From: an uncultured Pseudomonadota bacterium | GTDB taxonomy: Bacteria > Pseudomonadota > Gammaproteobacteria > CAJXQU01 | Reading direction: 5' to 3' | NCBI GenBank assembly: GCA_913058255.1 | Contig: CAJXQU010000001.1 | Coordinates: 62,001 to 126,000, forward strand | Length of the DNA: 64,000 nucleotides | Shown: positions 37,400-46,079 of the stretch, in pieces | Layout of the letters: every line of letters begins with the position of its first letter | Position numbering within the stretch: the first letter of the stretch is position 1 | Notes under the pieces: model-generated | The model's input: the letters and a program-made list of their open reading frames with translations, nothing else | What the model was told of the DNA's origin: nothing | Database searches by the model: none | Made by a program: the position numbers and the translations under genes

Positions 37400-38736
37400 T
37401 ATTTGTCTTTTAGTTTCTCAACACTACCACCGACGATGACGGTGACCATTTTTGTTGGAGCAAGTCGCCGCTTCATCGCATCACGTGTTTGCTCAATCGT
37501 TAACGATTCAATCTTACCAATAAATGTATCAAGGTAGTCCAACGGTTGTTCATAAAAACCAATCATCGAAATATATTCAATAATCTTACTGTTATTATCT
37601 ATACGCATAGGAAAACCACCAGTGATATTTTTAACCGATGCAGAAAACTCTTCTTCTGTTTGTCCTTCATTAATATAAGTACTGATCGTTTCTTTTAAAA
37701 TTTTCACTCCTTCGTCAACCTGATCATTGCGCGTTTGCATACCAGACATAAACGGACCTTTTTCACCCATTGGTGCAAAATAGCTATAGACACTATAAGA
37801 GAGCCCGCGTTTTTCACGCACTTCATCACTGAGCCTTGAAACCAAACCACTACCACCCAAAGAATGATTACCAAGATAAAGTGCAAAATAATCTTTATCG
37901 CCACGCTTCATCCCTGGTTGGCCTACGTAGATAGTTGTTTGCGTTGATGGATGGTGAATTTTAATAACTTTATCTTCGGTCAGATCAGCGACGGGCGGAA
38001 TACAGGGTGCCGCTTTTCCGACTGGCAATTTACCAACAACTTTCTCCGCCGTTGCTTTTGCTTGCTCAAGACTTAAGTCACCAACTATTGCGACAACTGA
38101 ATTTTTTGCCGTGTACCATTCTTTATAAAAGACTTCTAGATCATCTCGAGTAATGGCGTTGACGGTTTCTGCTGTTCCACTAGCCGGATGCCCATACGGA
38201 TGGTCGCCATAAAGCGCCGTATAAAAAGCCTCTCCTGCGATAGCACCAGGAGATTGTTTTTTCTGTTCCAAACCGATCAATGTTCTTTTTTGTTGTCGTT
38301 CAAAAGCAGCTTTTGGAAAATCAGGCTTGGTCAGTACTCTTGTTAAACTTTCAAGTGCCGGATCAAAATTCCTTGGATCGGTAATCGTTCGCACGCTAAC
38401 ATAAGCCATGTCGCGTAAAGAACCATGACCAATTTGTGCACCCACATCTTCAAAAGATTCACTGACCTGCTCAGCACTGAAGCCATCAGCACCTTCCATT
38501 AAAACTGCGTTAGTCATTGAGGATAAACCCCACTTATCACCTTCCCGTGCGCTACCGGCATCGAATACAACACGAATATCAACCATCGGTAATTCTGATG
38601 CTGCAACAAAAAATACTTTTGCACCGTTGCTGGTTTCCCACGTTTGAATCGATGGCCCCGCTTGAACGATGCCGCTAAGACCTAGGCCTATACTTAGAAT
38701 AAATACTGTTATAGCTTTCATAATCATTGATTTCAT
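37399..38736 (-). CDS. M16 family peptidase-like subunit, zinc site lost
   Basis: 445 residues with a signal peptide (about 1-26, ending VQA). The M16 two-domain body is present (VRVVFDAGSAREGDKWGLSS, GDLSLEQAKATAEKVVGKLP, REKRGLSYSVYSYF), but where HxxEH should be the sequence reads GLSSMTNAVLMEG, without histidines or glutamate. It should be the non-catalytic partner in a heterodimer with the intact M16 peptidase encoded just upstream; the R/Y pair near RGLSYSVYSYF that positions substrate is kept. Overlaps the upstream gene by four bases. Confidence 0.9.
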   Translation of the reverse strand: MKSMIMKAITVFILSIGLGLSGIVQAGPSIQTWETSNGAKVFFVAASELPMVDIRVVFDAGSAREGDKWGLSSMTNAVLMEGADGFSAEQVSESFEDVGAQIGHGSLRDMAYVSVRTITDPRNFDPALESLTRVLTKPDFPKAAFERQQKRTLIGLEQKKQSPGAIAGEAFYTALYGDHPYGHPASGTAETVNAITRDDLEVFYKEWYTAKNSVVAIVGDLSLEQAKATAEKVVGKLPVGKAAPCIPPVADLTEDKVIKIHHPSTQTTIYVGQPGMKRGDKDYFALYLGNHSLGGSGLVSRLSDEVREKRGLSYSVYSYFAPMGEKGPFMSGMQTRNDQVDEGVKILKETISTYINEGQTEEEFSASVKNITGGFPMRIDNNSKIIEYISMIGFYEQPLDYLDTFIGKIESLTIEQTRDAMKRRLAPTKMVTVIVGGSVEKLKDK

Positions 38737-40127
38737 TTTTGTTCAACCGCAGCCGTTGTGATTTCAGGTTTAATTTCTTCGGGTAGTGCGATCAAGTTTG
38801 CGACCGTTAAATGGTCATCAACCAGATATTTTTTTGCCACCGCTTGAACTTCTTCCGCCGTTACCGCCTGAACCTTAGCAACATATTCGTCACGCACTTT
38901 CCAATCTAAACCGACCGTTTCCAACGAACCAATGATCATCGCTTGATAATAAACTGAATCTTTTTCATAGATATCGCCGGTGATCACCTGCGTTTTAACT
39001 CTCGCCATTTCTGCTGAGGTTAACGGTTCTGTTTTGACTTTTTCTATTTCCGTTCTGATCGCCTTTTCTAAGGTTGCGAGAGTTTGCCCTTGTGCTGGCG
39101 TCCCATCAAACAGAAATAGCGTTTCTAAGCGTGACATCATGCTGTATCCCGCCCCAGCACTGCTAGCAATTTCTTGTCCGCGAACGAGGTTTTTAGTCAA
39201 ACGCGAACTACTGCCACCATCCAAAACGCCGGCTAACACTTCCAGAGCATAGATTTCTTTTTCTGTGGCTATTTTTTCATCTGCATGGGCTTGCACCAAA
39301 GAAGGGACTTTATATCCCATTAACATATAAGGAACACGGACGTTATCTCTTATAGTCAGCCGTTTCTCACCTGTTTGTGGAATTTCAGGTCGATCTTTTA
39401 ATTCCGCCAATTTTTCTGGTTTTAGGGGTGCAAAGTGCTTTAACGCTAATTGATAAACTTCTTTCGGATCAACATCACCAACCACAACAACCGTCGCATT
39501 GTTTGGGGCATACCACATACCGTACCAATCACGCATGTCTTGTGCTTCATAATGCTGAATGTCAGCCATCCAACCAATCACGGGGTTTCGATATGGGCTG
39601 GTTTGAAATGCTGCTGCCTGAAGTTTTTCATAAGCCAAAGATTGCGGCTTATCATCTGTTCGCATGCGACGCTCTTCTGTAACCACTTTCCGTTCTTTTA
39701 AAAATTCTTCATCTGAAATGATGAGATCCCGCATTCGATCAGATTCGAGCTTAAAGCTGATCGGTAAGCGTGATTTTTCCAACTGTTGATAATAGGCCGT
39801 GTAGTCTCGGCTGGTGAAGGCATTCTCCCGGCCACCATTTTCAGAAATGATCTTAGAAAACTCACCTGACTTAAGATCATCCGTACCTTTAAACATCATA
39901 TGTTCCAACATATGCGAAAGTCCGGTTATGCCTTCATGCTCATAACTGGCGCCAACCTTATACCAAACCTGTGTCACCACCACTGGTGAGCGGTGATCTT
40001 CTTGGACAATCAGCTTCAAACCATTATCCAACATAAATTCGTGAGTCTTTTCTACTTCTGTAGCACCCACAAAGGTAATCTGCGTCAGTAATGACCCCAT
40101 TAATAATAATTTTGACTTGTGAAACAC
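38733..40127 (-). CDS. M16 family zinc metallopeptidase
   Basis: 464 residues with a signal peptide (about 1-22). The inverted zinc motif is intact: SHMLEHMMFKGTDDL, with H72, E75 and H76, and the distal glutamate around KVVTEERRMRTDD. The mature protein is periplasmic. With the inactive homologue downstream it forms the usual processing-peptidase-like pair that degrades or matures small exported peptides; the substrate is not known. Divergent from ftsY, and first gene of a run that includes rsmD, coaD, the ferredoxin and ggt. Confidence 0.93.
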   Translation of the reverse strand: MFHKSKLLLMGSLLTQITFVGATEVEKTHEFMLDNGLKLIVQEDHRSPVVVTQVWYKVGASYEHEGITGLSHMLEHMMFKGTDDLKSGEFSKIISENGGRENAFTSRDYTAYYQQLEKSRLPISFKLESDRMRDLIISDEEFLKERKVVTEERRMRTDDKPQSLAYEKLQAAAFQTSPYRNPVIGWMADIQHYEAQDMRDWYGMWYAPNNATVVVVGDVDPKEVYQLALKHFAPLKPEKLAELKDRPEIPQTGEKRLTIRDNVRVPYMLMGYKVPSLVQAHADEKIATEKEIYALEVLAGVLDGGSSSRLTKNLVRGQEIASSAGAGYSMMSRLETLFLFDGTPAQGQTLATLEKAIRTEIEKVKTEPLTSAEMARVKTQVITGDIYEKDSVYYQAMIIGSLETVGLDWKVRDEYVAKVQAVTAEEVQAVAKKYLVDDHLTVANLIALPEEIKPEITTAAVEQK

Positions 40128-40203
40128 CGTTTCGCTCTCCTCGTTAGTCTATTCGGATGTTAGGATAGCGTATTCTTAAAATTAGTTCCCCAATCTACAT
40201 ACT

Positions 40204-41244
40204 ATGTTTACATTTGGACGCAAAGGTAAAAACAAAAAATCAGCTGATCAAGTTTCAGATAAAGCTATTACGATAGCTCCCGAACAAAAGACAGAACAAA
40301 AAAAAGGCTTTTTTGAAGGATTGAAAAATGGCTTAAGCCGAACCCGTGAGAATCTTACCGGCGGAATTTCTGGTCTATTCAGTCGTGGCGAAAAGATCGA
40401 CGCTAAATCGTTAGAAGAGCTCGAAGATCAATTATTAATGTCTGATGTTGGCATCAATGCAACAGAGACTATCATCCAAAGTTTACGTGAACGCCTTAAA
40501 AAACAGAAGCTTGAAGATGGACAATCTCTAAAGATGGCTTTACGGGACAAAATGCTTGAACTTTTAGAACCCATCTGCAAGCCATTAGAAATACCAAGCG
40601 ATCTTGATGGTCCATTTGTCTTATTAATGGTGGGCATCAATGGCGCCGGAAAAACCACCACAATCGGTAAGCTGACTAAACGTTTTCAAGAACAAGGACT
40701 TTCTGTCGCGCTTGCTGCTGGTGATACATTTCGTGCCGCCGCAGTAGAGCAGCTACAAACCTGGGGCGAACGTAATAACGTCACCGTCATCGCGCAAAGC
40801 GGTTCTGCTGATCCCGCATCTGTTATTTTTGATGCTGTCTCCTCATGCAAAGCGAAAAATATTGATGTTTTAATTGCTGACACTGCGGGCCGCTTGCAAA
40901 CTCAAAGTCATTTAATGGAAGAACTACGCAAAATCCATCGAGTGATCAGTAAGGCTGAAGTTGGTGCACCACATGAAGTTATGTTGGTTCTTGATGCGAC
41001 AACGGGACAAAATGCACTCAATCAAGCTGAAAAATTTGATGAGGTCGCCGGGCTAACCGGGCTGACGTTAACCAAACTCGATGGCACCGCTAAAGGCGGC
41101 ATTATTTTCGCTCTGGCTGAAAAATTTGACTTCCCCATTCGCTATATCGGCGTTGGTGAGCAAAAAGAAGACCTACGGGTTTTTAACGCGAATGAATTCG
41201 TCGACGCCTTATTAAATATCGATCCTGCTAACGAATCACAATAG
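40204..41244 (+). CDS. ftsY: Signal recognition particle receptor FtsY
   Basis: 346 residues. A short charged A region (1-50) precedes the NG domain. GTPase motifs: G1 GINGAGKTT (about 143), DTFRAAAVEQL (about 173), G3 DTAGRLQT (about 226) and G4 TKLDGTAKGG (about 287), with the closing loop at IGVGEQKEDL. It docks SRP-ribosome complexes at the inner membrane. Followed by ftsE and ftsX, the universal gammaproteobacterial ftsY-ftsE-ftsX-rpoH order. Confidence 0.97.
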   Translation: MFTFGRKGKNKKSADQVSDKAITIAPEQKTEQKKGFFEGLKNGLSRTRENLTGGISGLFSRGEKIDAKSLEELEDQLLMSDVGINATETIIQSLRERLKKQKLEDGQSLKMALRDKMLELLEPICKPLEIPSDLDGPFVLLMVGINGAGKTTTIGKLTKRFQEQGLSVALAAGDTFRAAAVEQLQTWGERNNVTVIAQSGSADPASVIFDAVSSCKAKNIDVLIADTAGRLQTQSHLMEELRKIHRVISKAEVGAPHEVMLVLDATTGQNALNQAEKFDEVAGLTGLTLTKLDGTAKGGIIFALAEKFDFPIRYIGVGEQKEDLRVFNANEFVDALLNIDPANESQ

Positions 41245-41281
41245 AATTATTTTTTTCAAATATTATCTATGACCACTCATC

Positions 41282-41983
41282 ATGATTAGATTTTCTAACG
41301 TCACCAAACACTATCCTGGCCAAAGCGAAGCTTTGAGATCTTTGGATCTTTATATTCCACCTCAGCAAATGGTTTTTGTCACCGGCCGTTCCGGAGCTGG
41401 AAAAAGTACTCTCTTACGTCTAATTGCCTTGATAGAAACCCATAGCCGTGGTGAAGTTTTTATCGACAATATTAATATCCAGAAAGTAGCTGAGAAGCAC
41501 CGTTATTTTCTACGTCGTCAGATTGGCTTTATTTTTCAAGATCATCGTTTATTAAACGACCGATCGGTTTTCGATAATGTCGCTTTACCGTTGGTTATTT
41601 CAGGATTTGATCATAAAGAAATTCCCCGCCGTGTGCAGGCTGCTTTAGATAAGGTTGGACTACTTTCAAAACAAAAAAAACACCCACTAATGCTTTCCAG
41701 TGGAGAACAACAACGAGTCGGTATTGCTCGTGCCGTGGTTAATCGTCCACCCATTTTACTAGCTGATGAACCTACCGGAAATCTTGATCCGGATCTTTCT
41801 ATCGAAATAATGCAGTTATTTGAAGAGTTTAATCGAATTGGTGTCACCGTCGTCATCGCAACCCACGAGGTTGAAATGACAAGTCGCTTAGGTCATCGAA
41901 TGATCGCTTTAGAAGACGGACAGCAAATTCCTTTCGGTTCTGATCAAACTGGCGAGTCAATAGTCGGTAAACTCCATGAATGA
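41282..41983 (+). CDS. ftsE: Cell division ATP-binding protein FtsE
   Basis: 233 residues. Starts MIRFSNVTKHYPGQSEAL; Walker A GRSGAGKST (about 37-45), Q-loop FIFQDHRLL, signature LSSGEQQRVGIARAV and Walker B LLADEPTGNLDP (about 157). FtsEX drives periplasmic amidase activation at the septum. The ribosome binding site is weak and a six-codon frame overlaps the start. Ends 8 bases inside ftsX. Confidence 0.95.
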   Translation: MIRFSNVTKHYPGQSEALRSLDLYIPPQQMVFVTGRSGAGKSTLLRLIALIETHSRGEVFIDNINIQKVAEKHRYFLRRQIGFIFQDHRLLNDRSVFDNVALPLVISGFDHKEIPRRVQAALDKVGLLSKQKKHPLMLSSGEQQRVGIARAVVNRPPILLADEPTGNLDPDLSIEIMQLFEEFNRIGVTVVIATHEVEMTSRLGHRMIALEDGQQIPFGSDQTGESIVGKLHE

Positions 41984-42977
41984 GCTAAAAAAAAGTCCAC
42001 CCTCTACAATGCAAAAGCTCAAAGGATGGAAGCTTACACACCTTCGCTGTTTACGAGCCAGCCTTACTCAACTATTGAGCACACCAACCTCAACCATTTT
42101 GACCATTGCTGTCATTGGTATCGCCTTAGCTTTACCTGCAGGGCTGACGTTTGTTTTAAATAATCTCGGCCAAATGACCGGGACAATAGACACAAACAAC
42201 TCCATATCGCTCTATCTAAAACAGGATTTAAGCTCTGATCAAATCAACCAACTACAAAAAGATCTGCGCTCTAAAAAAACTATCAATAAGATCACCTATA
42301 TTTCCAGTGAAGAAGGACTAGAGCAATACGGTAAATTCTCAGGAGAAATATCGAGGCAAATAGATGAAGAAATTTCAGATCAGGGCAACTTAATCGATCT
42401 ACTTGGTGATAATCCTCTTCCAGCCGTACTGACACTTCAGCCGAAAAGAGATGTGTCTCCAGAAGCGCTAGATTCTCTGGTGAGTAAGCTGAAAACTTTA
42501 CCTGAAGTCGATCTAGCTCAATTTGATAGTCACTGGGCCCAACGTCTCCACTCTATCATCCAGTTATTAAACAAGTTCGCATCTGTTCTCAGTGTGCTTC
42601 TGGTTATTAGCGTTTTGTTGATCATCGGTAATACGATTCGAGTTGGTATACAAAGTCGTCTCGAAGAGATTCAGATCTCTCGTTTATTTGGGGCAACCAA
42701 CGCCTTTATTCGTCGCCCATTTTTATATAGCGGGCTTCTATATGGTGTTCTTGGTGGCTTGCTCGCTAGCACCTTACTTCTTATTAGTTACTCGCTAATT
42801 GCAGAGCCTATTCAACAATTAGTAGTTCTATACCAAATTGAGTTTCCTACAAGCAGCAGTTCAATCATAAATTACTGTTTTTTAACGATTATGGGTGGTG
42901 GTGCTTTAGGCATCATTAGCTCTTGGGTAGCCGTATATCTTTATCAAAGAGGTTTAGAACACCAAGATTTTAGCTAA
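41976..42977 (+). CDS. ftsX: Cell division membrane protein FtsX
   Basis: 333 residues with four membrane segments (about 43-65, 205-227, 255-275, 300-322). The large periplasmic loop after helix 1 (about 66-200) is where FtsX recruits EnvC-type activators. Conserved pieces are NSISLYLKQDLSSDQI, ALDSLVSKLKTLPEVDLAQ and the coupling region RLEEIQISRLFGATNAFIRRPF (split here by helix boundaries). Overlaps ftsE, so the two are coupled. Confidence 0.94.
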   Translation: MNELKKSPPSTMQKLKGWKLTHLRCLRASLTQLLSTPTSTILTIAVIGIALALPAGLTFVLNNLGQMTGTIDTNNSISLYLKQDLSSDQINQLQKDLRSKKTINKITYISSEEGLEQYGKFSGEISRQIDEEISDQGNLIDLLGDNPLPAVLTLQPKRDVSPEALDSLVSKLKTLPEVDLAQFDSHWAQRLHSIIQLLNKFASVLSVLLVISVLLIIGNTIRVGIQSRLEEIQISRLFGATNAFIRRPFLYSGLLYGVLGGLLASTLLLISYSLIAEPIQQLVVLYQIEFPTSSSSIINYCFLTIMGGGALGIISSWVAVYLYQRGLEHQDFS

Positions 42978-43022
42978 AGTTACTCTACTTAAGTCACTCA
43001 CTATATTGAACTTTTCATCTTA

Positions 43023-43049
43023 TTAGCACTCTTAGCTTCTGAGTGCTAA
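43023..43049 (+). promoter_or_regulatory. CIRCE operator upstream of rpoH
   Basis: TTAGCACTC, nine bases, GAGTGCTAA: an exact match in both arms and spacing to the CIRCE element recognised by the HrcA repressor. It ends 30 bases before the rpoH start and 14 bases before the AAAGGAG ribosome site, so bound HrcA would block rpoH transcription. The hairpin would also lie in the transcript leader. HrcA itself is not in the window. Confidence 0.93.
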
Positions 43050-43079
43050 AATAGATACCGATGAAAGGAGAATATCCAA

Positions 43080-43937
43080 ATGACAAATAACGCTGAACTA
43101 CAACTTGCGCTGCCTATCGGCTCGTTGGATAGCTATATCCGCTCGGTCAATACTGTTCCTATGCTTACAGCAGAGGAAGAAAAGGATCTAGCTGAGCGTT
43201 TTCAAAAGAATGATGACTTAGCTGCTGCACGCCGGCTTGTTATGTCACACCTGCGTTTTGTGGTTAAAGTCGCTCGTGGCTATAACGGTTATGGCTTAGC
43301 TCAAAACGATCTTATTCAAGAAGGAAACATCGGCTTGATGAAAGCCGTAAAACGCTTTGACCCGAGTGTTGGTGTACGTCTTGTAACCTTTGCTGTGCAC
43401 TGGGTTCGCGCCGAAATGCATGAGTTCATTCTCAAAAACTGGCGAATTGTTAAGGTCGCAACAACCAAGGAACAACGTAAACTTTTCTTTAATCTACGTA
43501 GTGCGAAAAAACGCCTTGGATGGTTGAACCAACAAGAAGTCAATGAAGTCGCTGAAGATTTAGGCGTAAAACCACAAACAGTTCTGGAAATGGAAAAACG
43601 CCTAAGTGCACATGATGCTTCGTTTGATCCTGGTTTTGATACAGATGACGACGATCACGTTTTCTCACCAGGGCAATATTTAGAAGATCGTCGGTTTCAA
43701 CCTGACACCATGGTAGAAACAGATCAGTTTGAAACACAACAATCAAACTTACTACGCGCTGCAATGAACAAGCTGGATGATCGTGCAAAAGATATCGTTG
43801 CTAAACGTTGGTTAACCGATGACAAAAAAACATTACATGATCTCGCCACTGAGTATGGAGTATCTGCGGAACGGATCCGTCAGTTAGAAAAAGCCGCTAT
43901 GCAAAAACTTCGTAGTGCGATGGAAGCCCCTGCTTAA
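43080..43937 (+). CDS. rpoH: RNA polymerase heat-shock sigma factor RpoH (sigma-32)
   Basis: 285 residues, standard length. Region 2 has SHLRFVVKVARGYNGYGL and NDLIQEGNIGLMKAVKRFD (about 76-94); the diagnostic RpoH box QRKLFFNLR is at 132-140; region 4 ends in HDLATEYGVSAERIRQLEKAA. It directs transcription of chaperone and protease genes on heat or envelope stress. An AAAGGAG ribosome site sits 9 bases before the ATG. The perfect CIRCE element upstream is the notable feature: the activator appears to be under HrcA repression. Follows ftsX as in most gammaproteobacteria. Confidence 0.97.
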   Translation: MTNNAELQLALPIGSLDSYIRSVNTVPMLTAEEEKDLAERFQKNDDLAAARRLVMSHLRFVVKVARGYNGYGLAQNDLIQEGNIGLMKAVKRFDPSVGVRLVTFAVHWVRAEMHEFILKNWRIVKVATTKEQRKLFFNLRSAKKRLGWLNQQEVNEVAEDLGVKPQTVLEMEKRLSAHDASFDPGFDTDDDDHVFSPGQYLEDRRFQPDTMVETDQFETQQSNLLRAAMNKLDDRAKDIVAKRWLTDDKKTLHDLATEYGVSAERIRQLEKAAMQKLRSAMEAPA

Positions 43938-43943
43938 TATAAG

Positions 43944-43972
43944 CCCGTCTTCTTAAAACATAAGAGGGCGGG
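43944..43972. terminator. Candidate bidirectional terminator between rpoH and gloA
   Basis: CCCGTCTTCTT and AAGAGGGCGGG form an 11-pair stem (two G-U on the plus strand) 6 bases after the rpoH stop and 11 bases before the gloA stop. Neither side has a strong T-tract, so efficiency is uncertain. Confidence 0.5.
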
Positions 43973-43983
43973 AGTATAACTTC

Positions 43984-44373
43984 CTACTCCCCGATCAGCT
44001 CAATCATATATCCATCAGGATCTTTTACGAATGCGAGCACCGTTGTTCCACCCTTCATTGGTCCTGCTTCACGAACAACCTGACCACCACATTGCTTAAT
44101 TTCTTCAGCTACTTTATAAACGTCATCAACACCAATCGCAATGTGCCCATAAGCATTACCCAGATCATAACTGTCAGTTCCCCAATTATGAGTCAACTCT
44201 ACAACCGTATTTTTTGACTCATCACCATAACCAAGAAAGGCCAAGGTAAACTCACCTTCTGGATAATCTTTTTTTCTTAATAATTGCATCTTTAAAACAT
44301 CAACATAAAATGCAATAGATTTCTCAATATCCCCAACTCTTAGCATTGTGTGTAACATTCTCATAAAGCTCAT
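43984..44373 (-). CDS. gloA: Lactoylglutathione lyase (glyoxalase I)
   Basis: 129 residues, one vicinal-oxygen-chelate domain pair. [18 protein letters not shown] carries the first metal histidine (about 8), [25 protein letters not shown] the second glutamate and histidine (about 57-81), and [11 protein letters not shown] the final glutamate (about 126). It isomerises the methylglyoxal-glutathione adduct to S-lactoylglutathione. Start is the first or second of two close methionines. Same strand as ctaA, 16 bases downstream of it. Confidence 0.94.
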   Translation of the reverse strand: MSFMRMLHTMLRVGDIEKSIAFYVDVLKMQLLRKKDYPEGEFTLAFLGYGDESKNTVVELTHNWGTDSYDLGNAYGHIAIGVDDVYKVAEEIKQCGGQVVREAGPMKGGTTVLAFVKDPDGYMIELIGE

Positions 44374-44389
44374 ACCTCTTTGTTATTGA

Positions 44390-45403
44390 TTAGTTTCTAG
44401 CTGTACTAAATATCTTATATATAAATATAGTCATGCTGACTAAAAGTAATGCCGCGACTCCATTGTGAGACACAGCAATATGTAAAGGCAGACCTAATTT
44501 TACATTCGCAATACCTAGCATCACTTGTAAAATAAGAAAAAATCCGACTAACATAGCGACTTTACGAATAGAAGAATTTACATTCTGTAATGAAATTAAC
44601 ACTAAACTTAGCAAACTGATAAATGTAACTATCGCACCAACTCGATGCATCATATGAATAGCCGTTCTTGCATCTGCTTTTAATACACCAAACTCATAGT
44701 CGACACCAAGGCCGCGCCACATGACAAAACCCTCTTTTAAATTCATTGCTGGCCACCAATGATTTTGACAGGTAGGAAAGTCTGGACAAATCAATGCAGC
44801 ATAATTACTACTAGTCCAACCACCTAAAAATATTTGTATGAATAAAATTAAAAAAGCGATAACTGAGAAAGCTTTTAAACCAGACGATGCTTTTGTAAAA
44901 AAACTACTGTCTTGCTTTGGTTGTGAAGCCATAACCAACCAGGTTAAAAAAGCGAGTGTTATCATTCCACCTAGTAAGTGAGCCGTTACTACTACAGGTT
45001 TTAGTAAAAGCGTTACTGTCCACATTCCTAATAAACCCTGAAAGATAACCAAGCCCACCAAAAATAAGGGAACTAAAACAGGCTGGTCAGGATCACGTCG
45101 ATTCTTCAAAGCCATTCCGGCTAAGATTAAAATTAAAATTCCTAACGTTCCCGCTAAATAGCGATGCATCATTTCTTTCCAAGCTTTTTCGGGCTCTAAC
45201 TTTCTTTCTAACTCCTGACTTTCCTGGTGGCGAAAACTATCATCTATTTGTTCTGTTGTTTCTGGAACAATCAATTCCCCATAGCAAGTTGGCCAGTCCG
45301 GACAACCAAGACCAGCATCAGAGAGTCTCACATAAGCACCTAACACTATGACACAAAATGCTAAAAATACTGTTAATCGAGCTACGTAGTTAAATGTTTT
45401 CAT
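44390..45403 (-). CDS. ctaA: Heme A synthase, COX15/CtaA family
   Basis: 337 residues with eight membrane helices. Signature parts are VLGAYVRLSDAGLGCPDWPTC (about 21-41), the heme histidine in HRYLAGTLG (about 80), the second pair at TAHLLGGMITL and IHMMHRVGAIV (about 250), and FPTCQNHWWP with a second cysteine pair. It oxidises heme O to heme A for aa3-type oxidase. Unusually, its first 14 bases overlap the end of bioD, tying it to the biotin operon; no cytochrome oxidase genes adjoin. Confidence 0.93.
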   Translation of the reverse strand: MKTFNYVARLTVFLAFCVIVLGAYVRLSDAGLGCPDWPTCYGELIVPETTEQIDDSFRHQESQELERKLEPEKAWKEMMHRYLAGTLGILILILAGMALKNRRDPDQPVLVPLFLVGLVIFQGLLGMWTVTLLLKPVVVTAHLLGGMITLAFLTWLVMASQPKQDSSFFTKASSGLKAFSVIAFLILFIQIFLGGWTSSNYAALICPDFPTCQNHWWPAMNLKEGFVMWRGLGVDYEFGVLKADARTAIHMMHRVGAIVTFISLLSLVLISLQNVNSSIRKVAMLVGFFLILQVMLGIANVKLGLPLHIAVSHNGVAALLLVSMTIFIYKIFSTARN

Positions 45404-46079
45404 TAATCTGTTCTACTGTTGATTCTAAATATTGAGTAATTAATTCCGGTCTAACTTTTTCAAACCAAGGCACATATTGAACTGGAATATCAATTTGTTG
45501 TTCTAACGTCGTAATTGTTTCTTCGCAGAATTTATAATCAGGATCTATCTGCGTTGCTATACATGCAACTAACCTCAAGCCCTTGTCACGTATAGATTTT
45601 ATGGTTAATAATGCATGATTAATACAACCAAGCCTTAAACCTATCACTAAAATTATTGGAAGGTTCATCTCTTTCGCTAAATCTGAAATTCTTAACTCTT
45701 TTCCCAAAGGGACTTCCCACCCACCAACTCCTTCTACAAAAACTTGTTCAGATTGATGGTTGATGATTTTGTAATTTTTAATAATTTTTTTAAACTCTAT
45801 AACTTCATCACTCTGCTCTGCTGCAAAATGAGGTGACACCGATGGTTCAAATGCATAAGGGTTGATTGTCTCATAATCAAAATCAACACTGGCTTCTGAC
45901 ATTATCTTAATTGCATCATCGTTACGCAAACCTTGATCAGTTTTTTCACAACCACTCGCAATAGGTTTCATGCCAGCAACTTTAGCTCCTTGATTAACAG
46001 AAACTCTCATTAAGCTTGTTGTAATTAAGGTTTTACCAATTTCAGTATCCGTGCCCGTAATAAAAAAACCTTTACTCAT
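45390..46079 (-). CDS. bioD: Dethiobiotin synthetase
   Basis: 229 residues. P-loop FITGTDTEIGKTLITTSLM (about 6-24), then MKPIASGCEKTD (about 37) and EGVGGWEVPLG (about 115). It forms the ureido ring of dethiobiotin from DAPA, CO2 and ATP. Overlaps bioC by four bases and ctaA by fourteen. The alpha-glycine loop EGVGG is intact. Fifth gene of bioB-F-H-C-D. Confidence 0.95.
   Translation of the reverse strand: MSKGFFITGTDTEIGKTLITTSLMRVSVNQGAKVAGMKPIASGCEKTDQGLRNDDAIKIMSEASVDFDYETINPYAFEPSVSPHFAAEQSDEVIEFKKIIKNYKIINHQSEQVFVEGVGGWEVPLGKELRISDLAKEMNLPIILVIGLRLGCINHALLTIKSIRDKGLRLVACIATQIDPDYKFCEETITTLEQQIDIPVQYVPWFEKVRPELITQYLESTVEQINENI

Noticed and set aside
41270-41290. Six-codon His-containing frame before ftsE
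   Set aside because: Looks like a leader peptide but there is no attenuator hairpin or link to histidine; probably chance.
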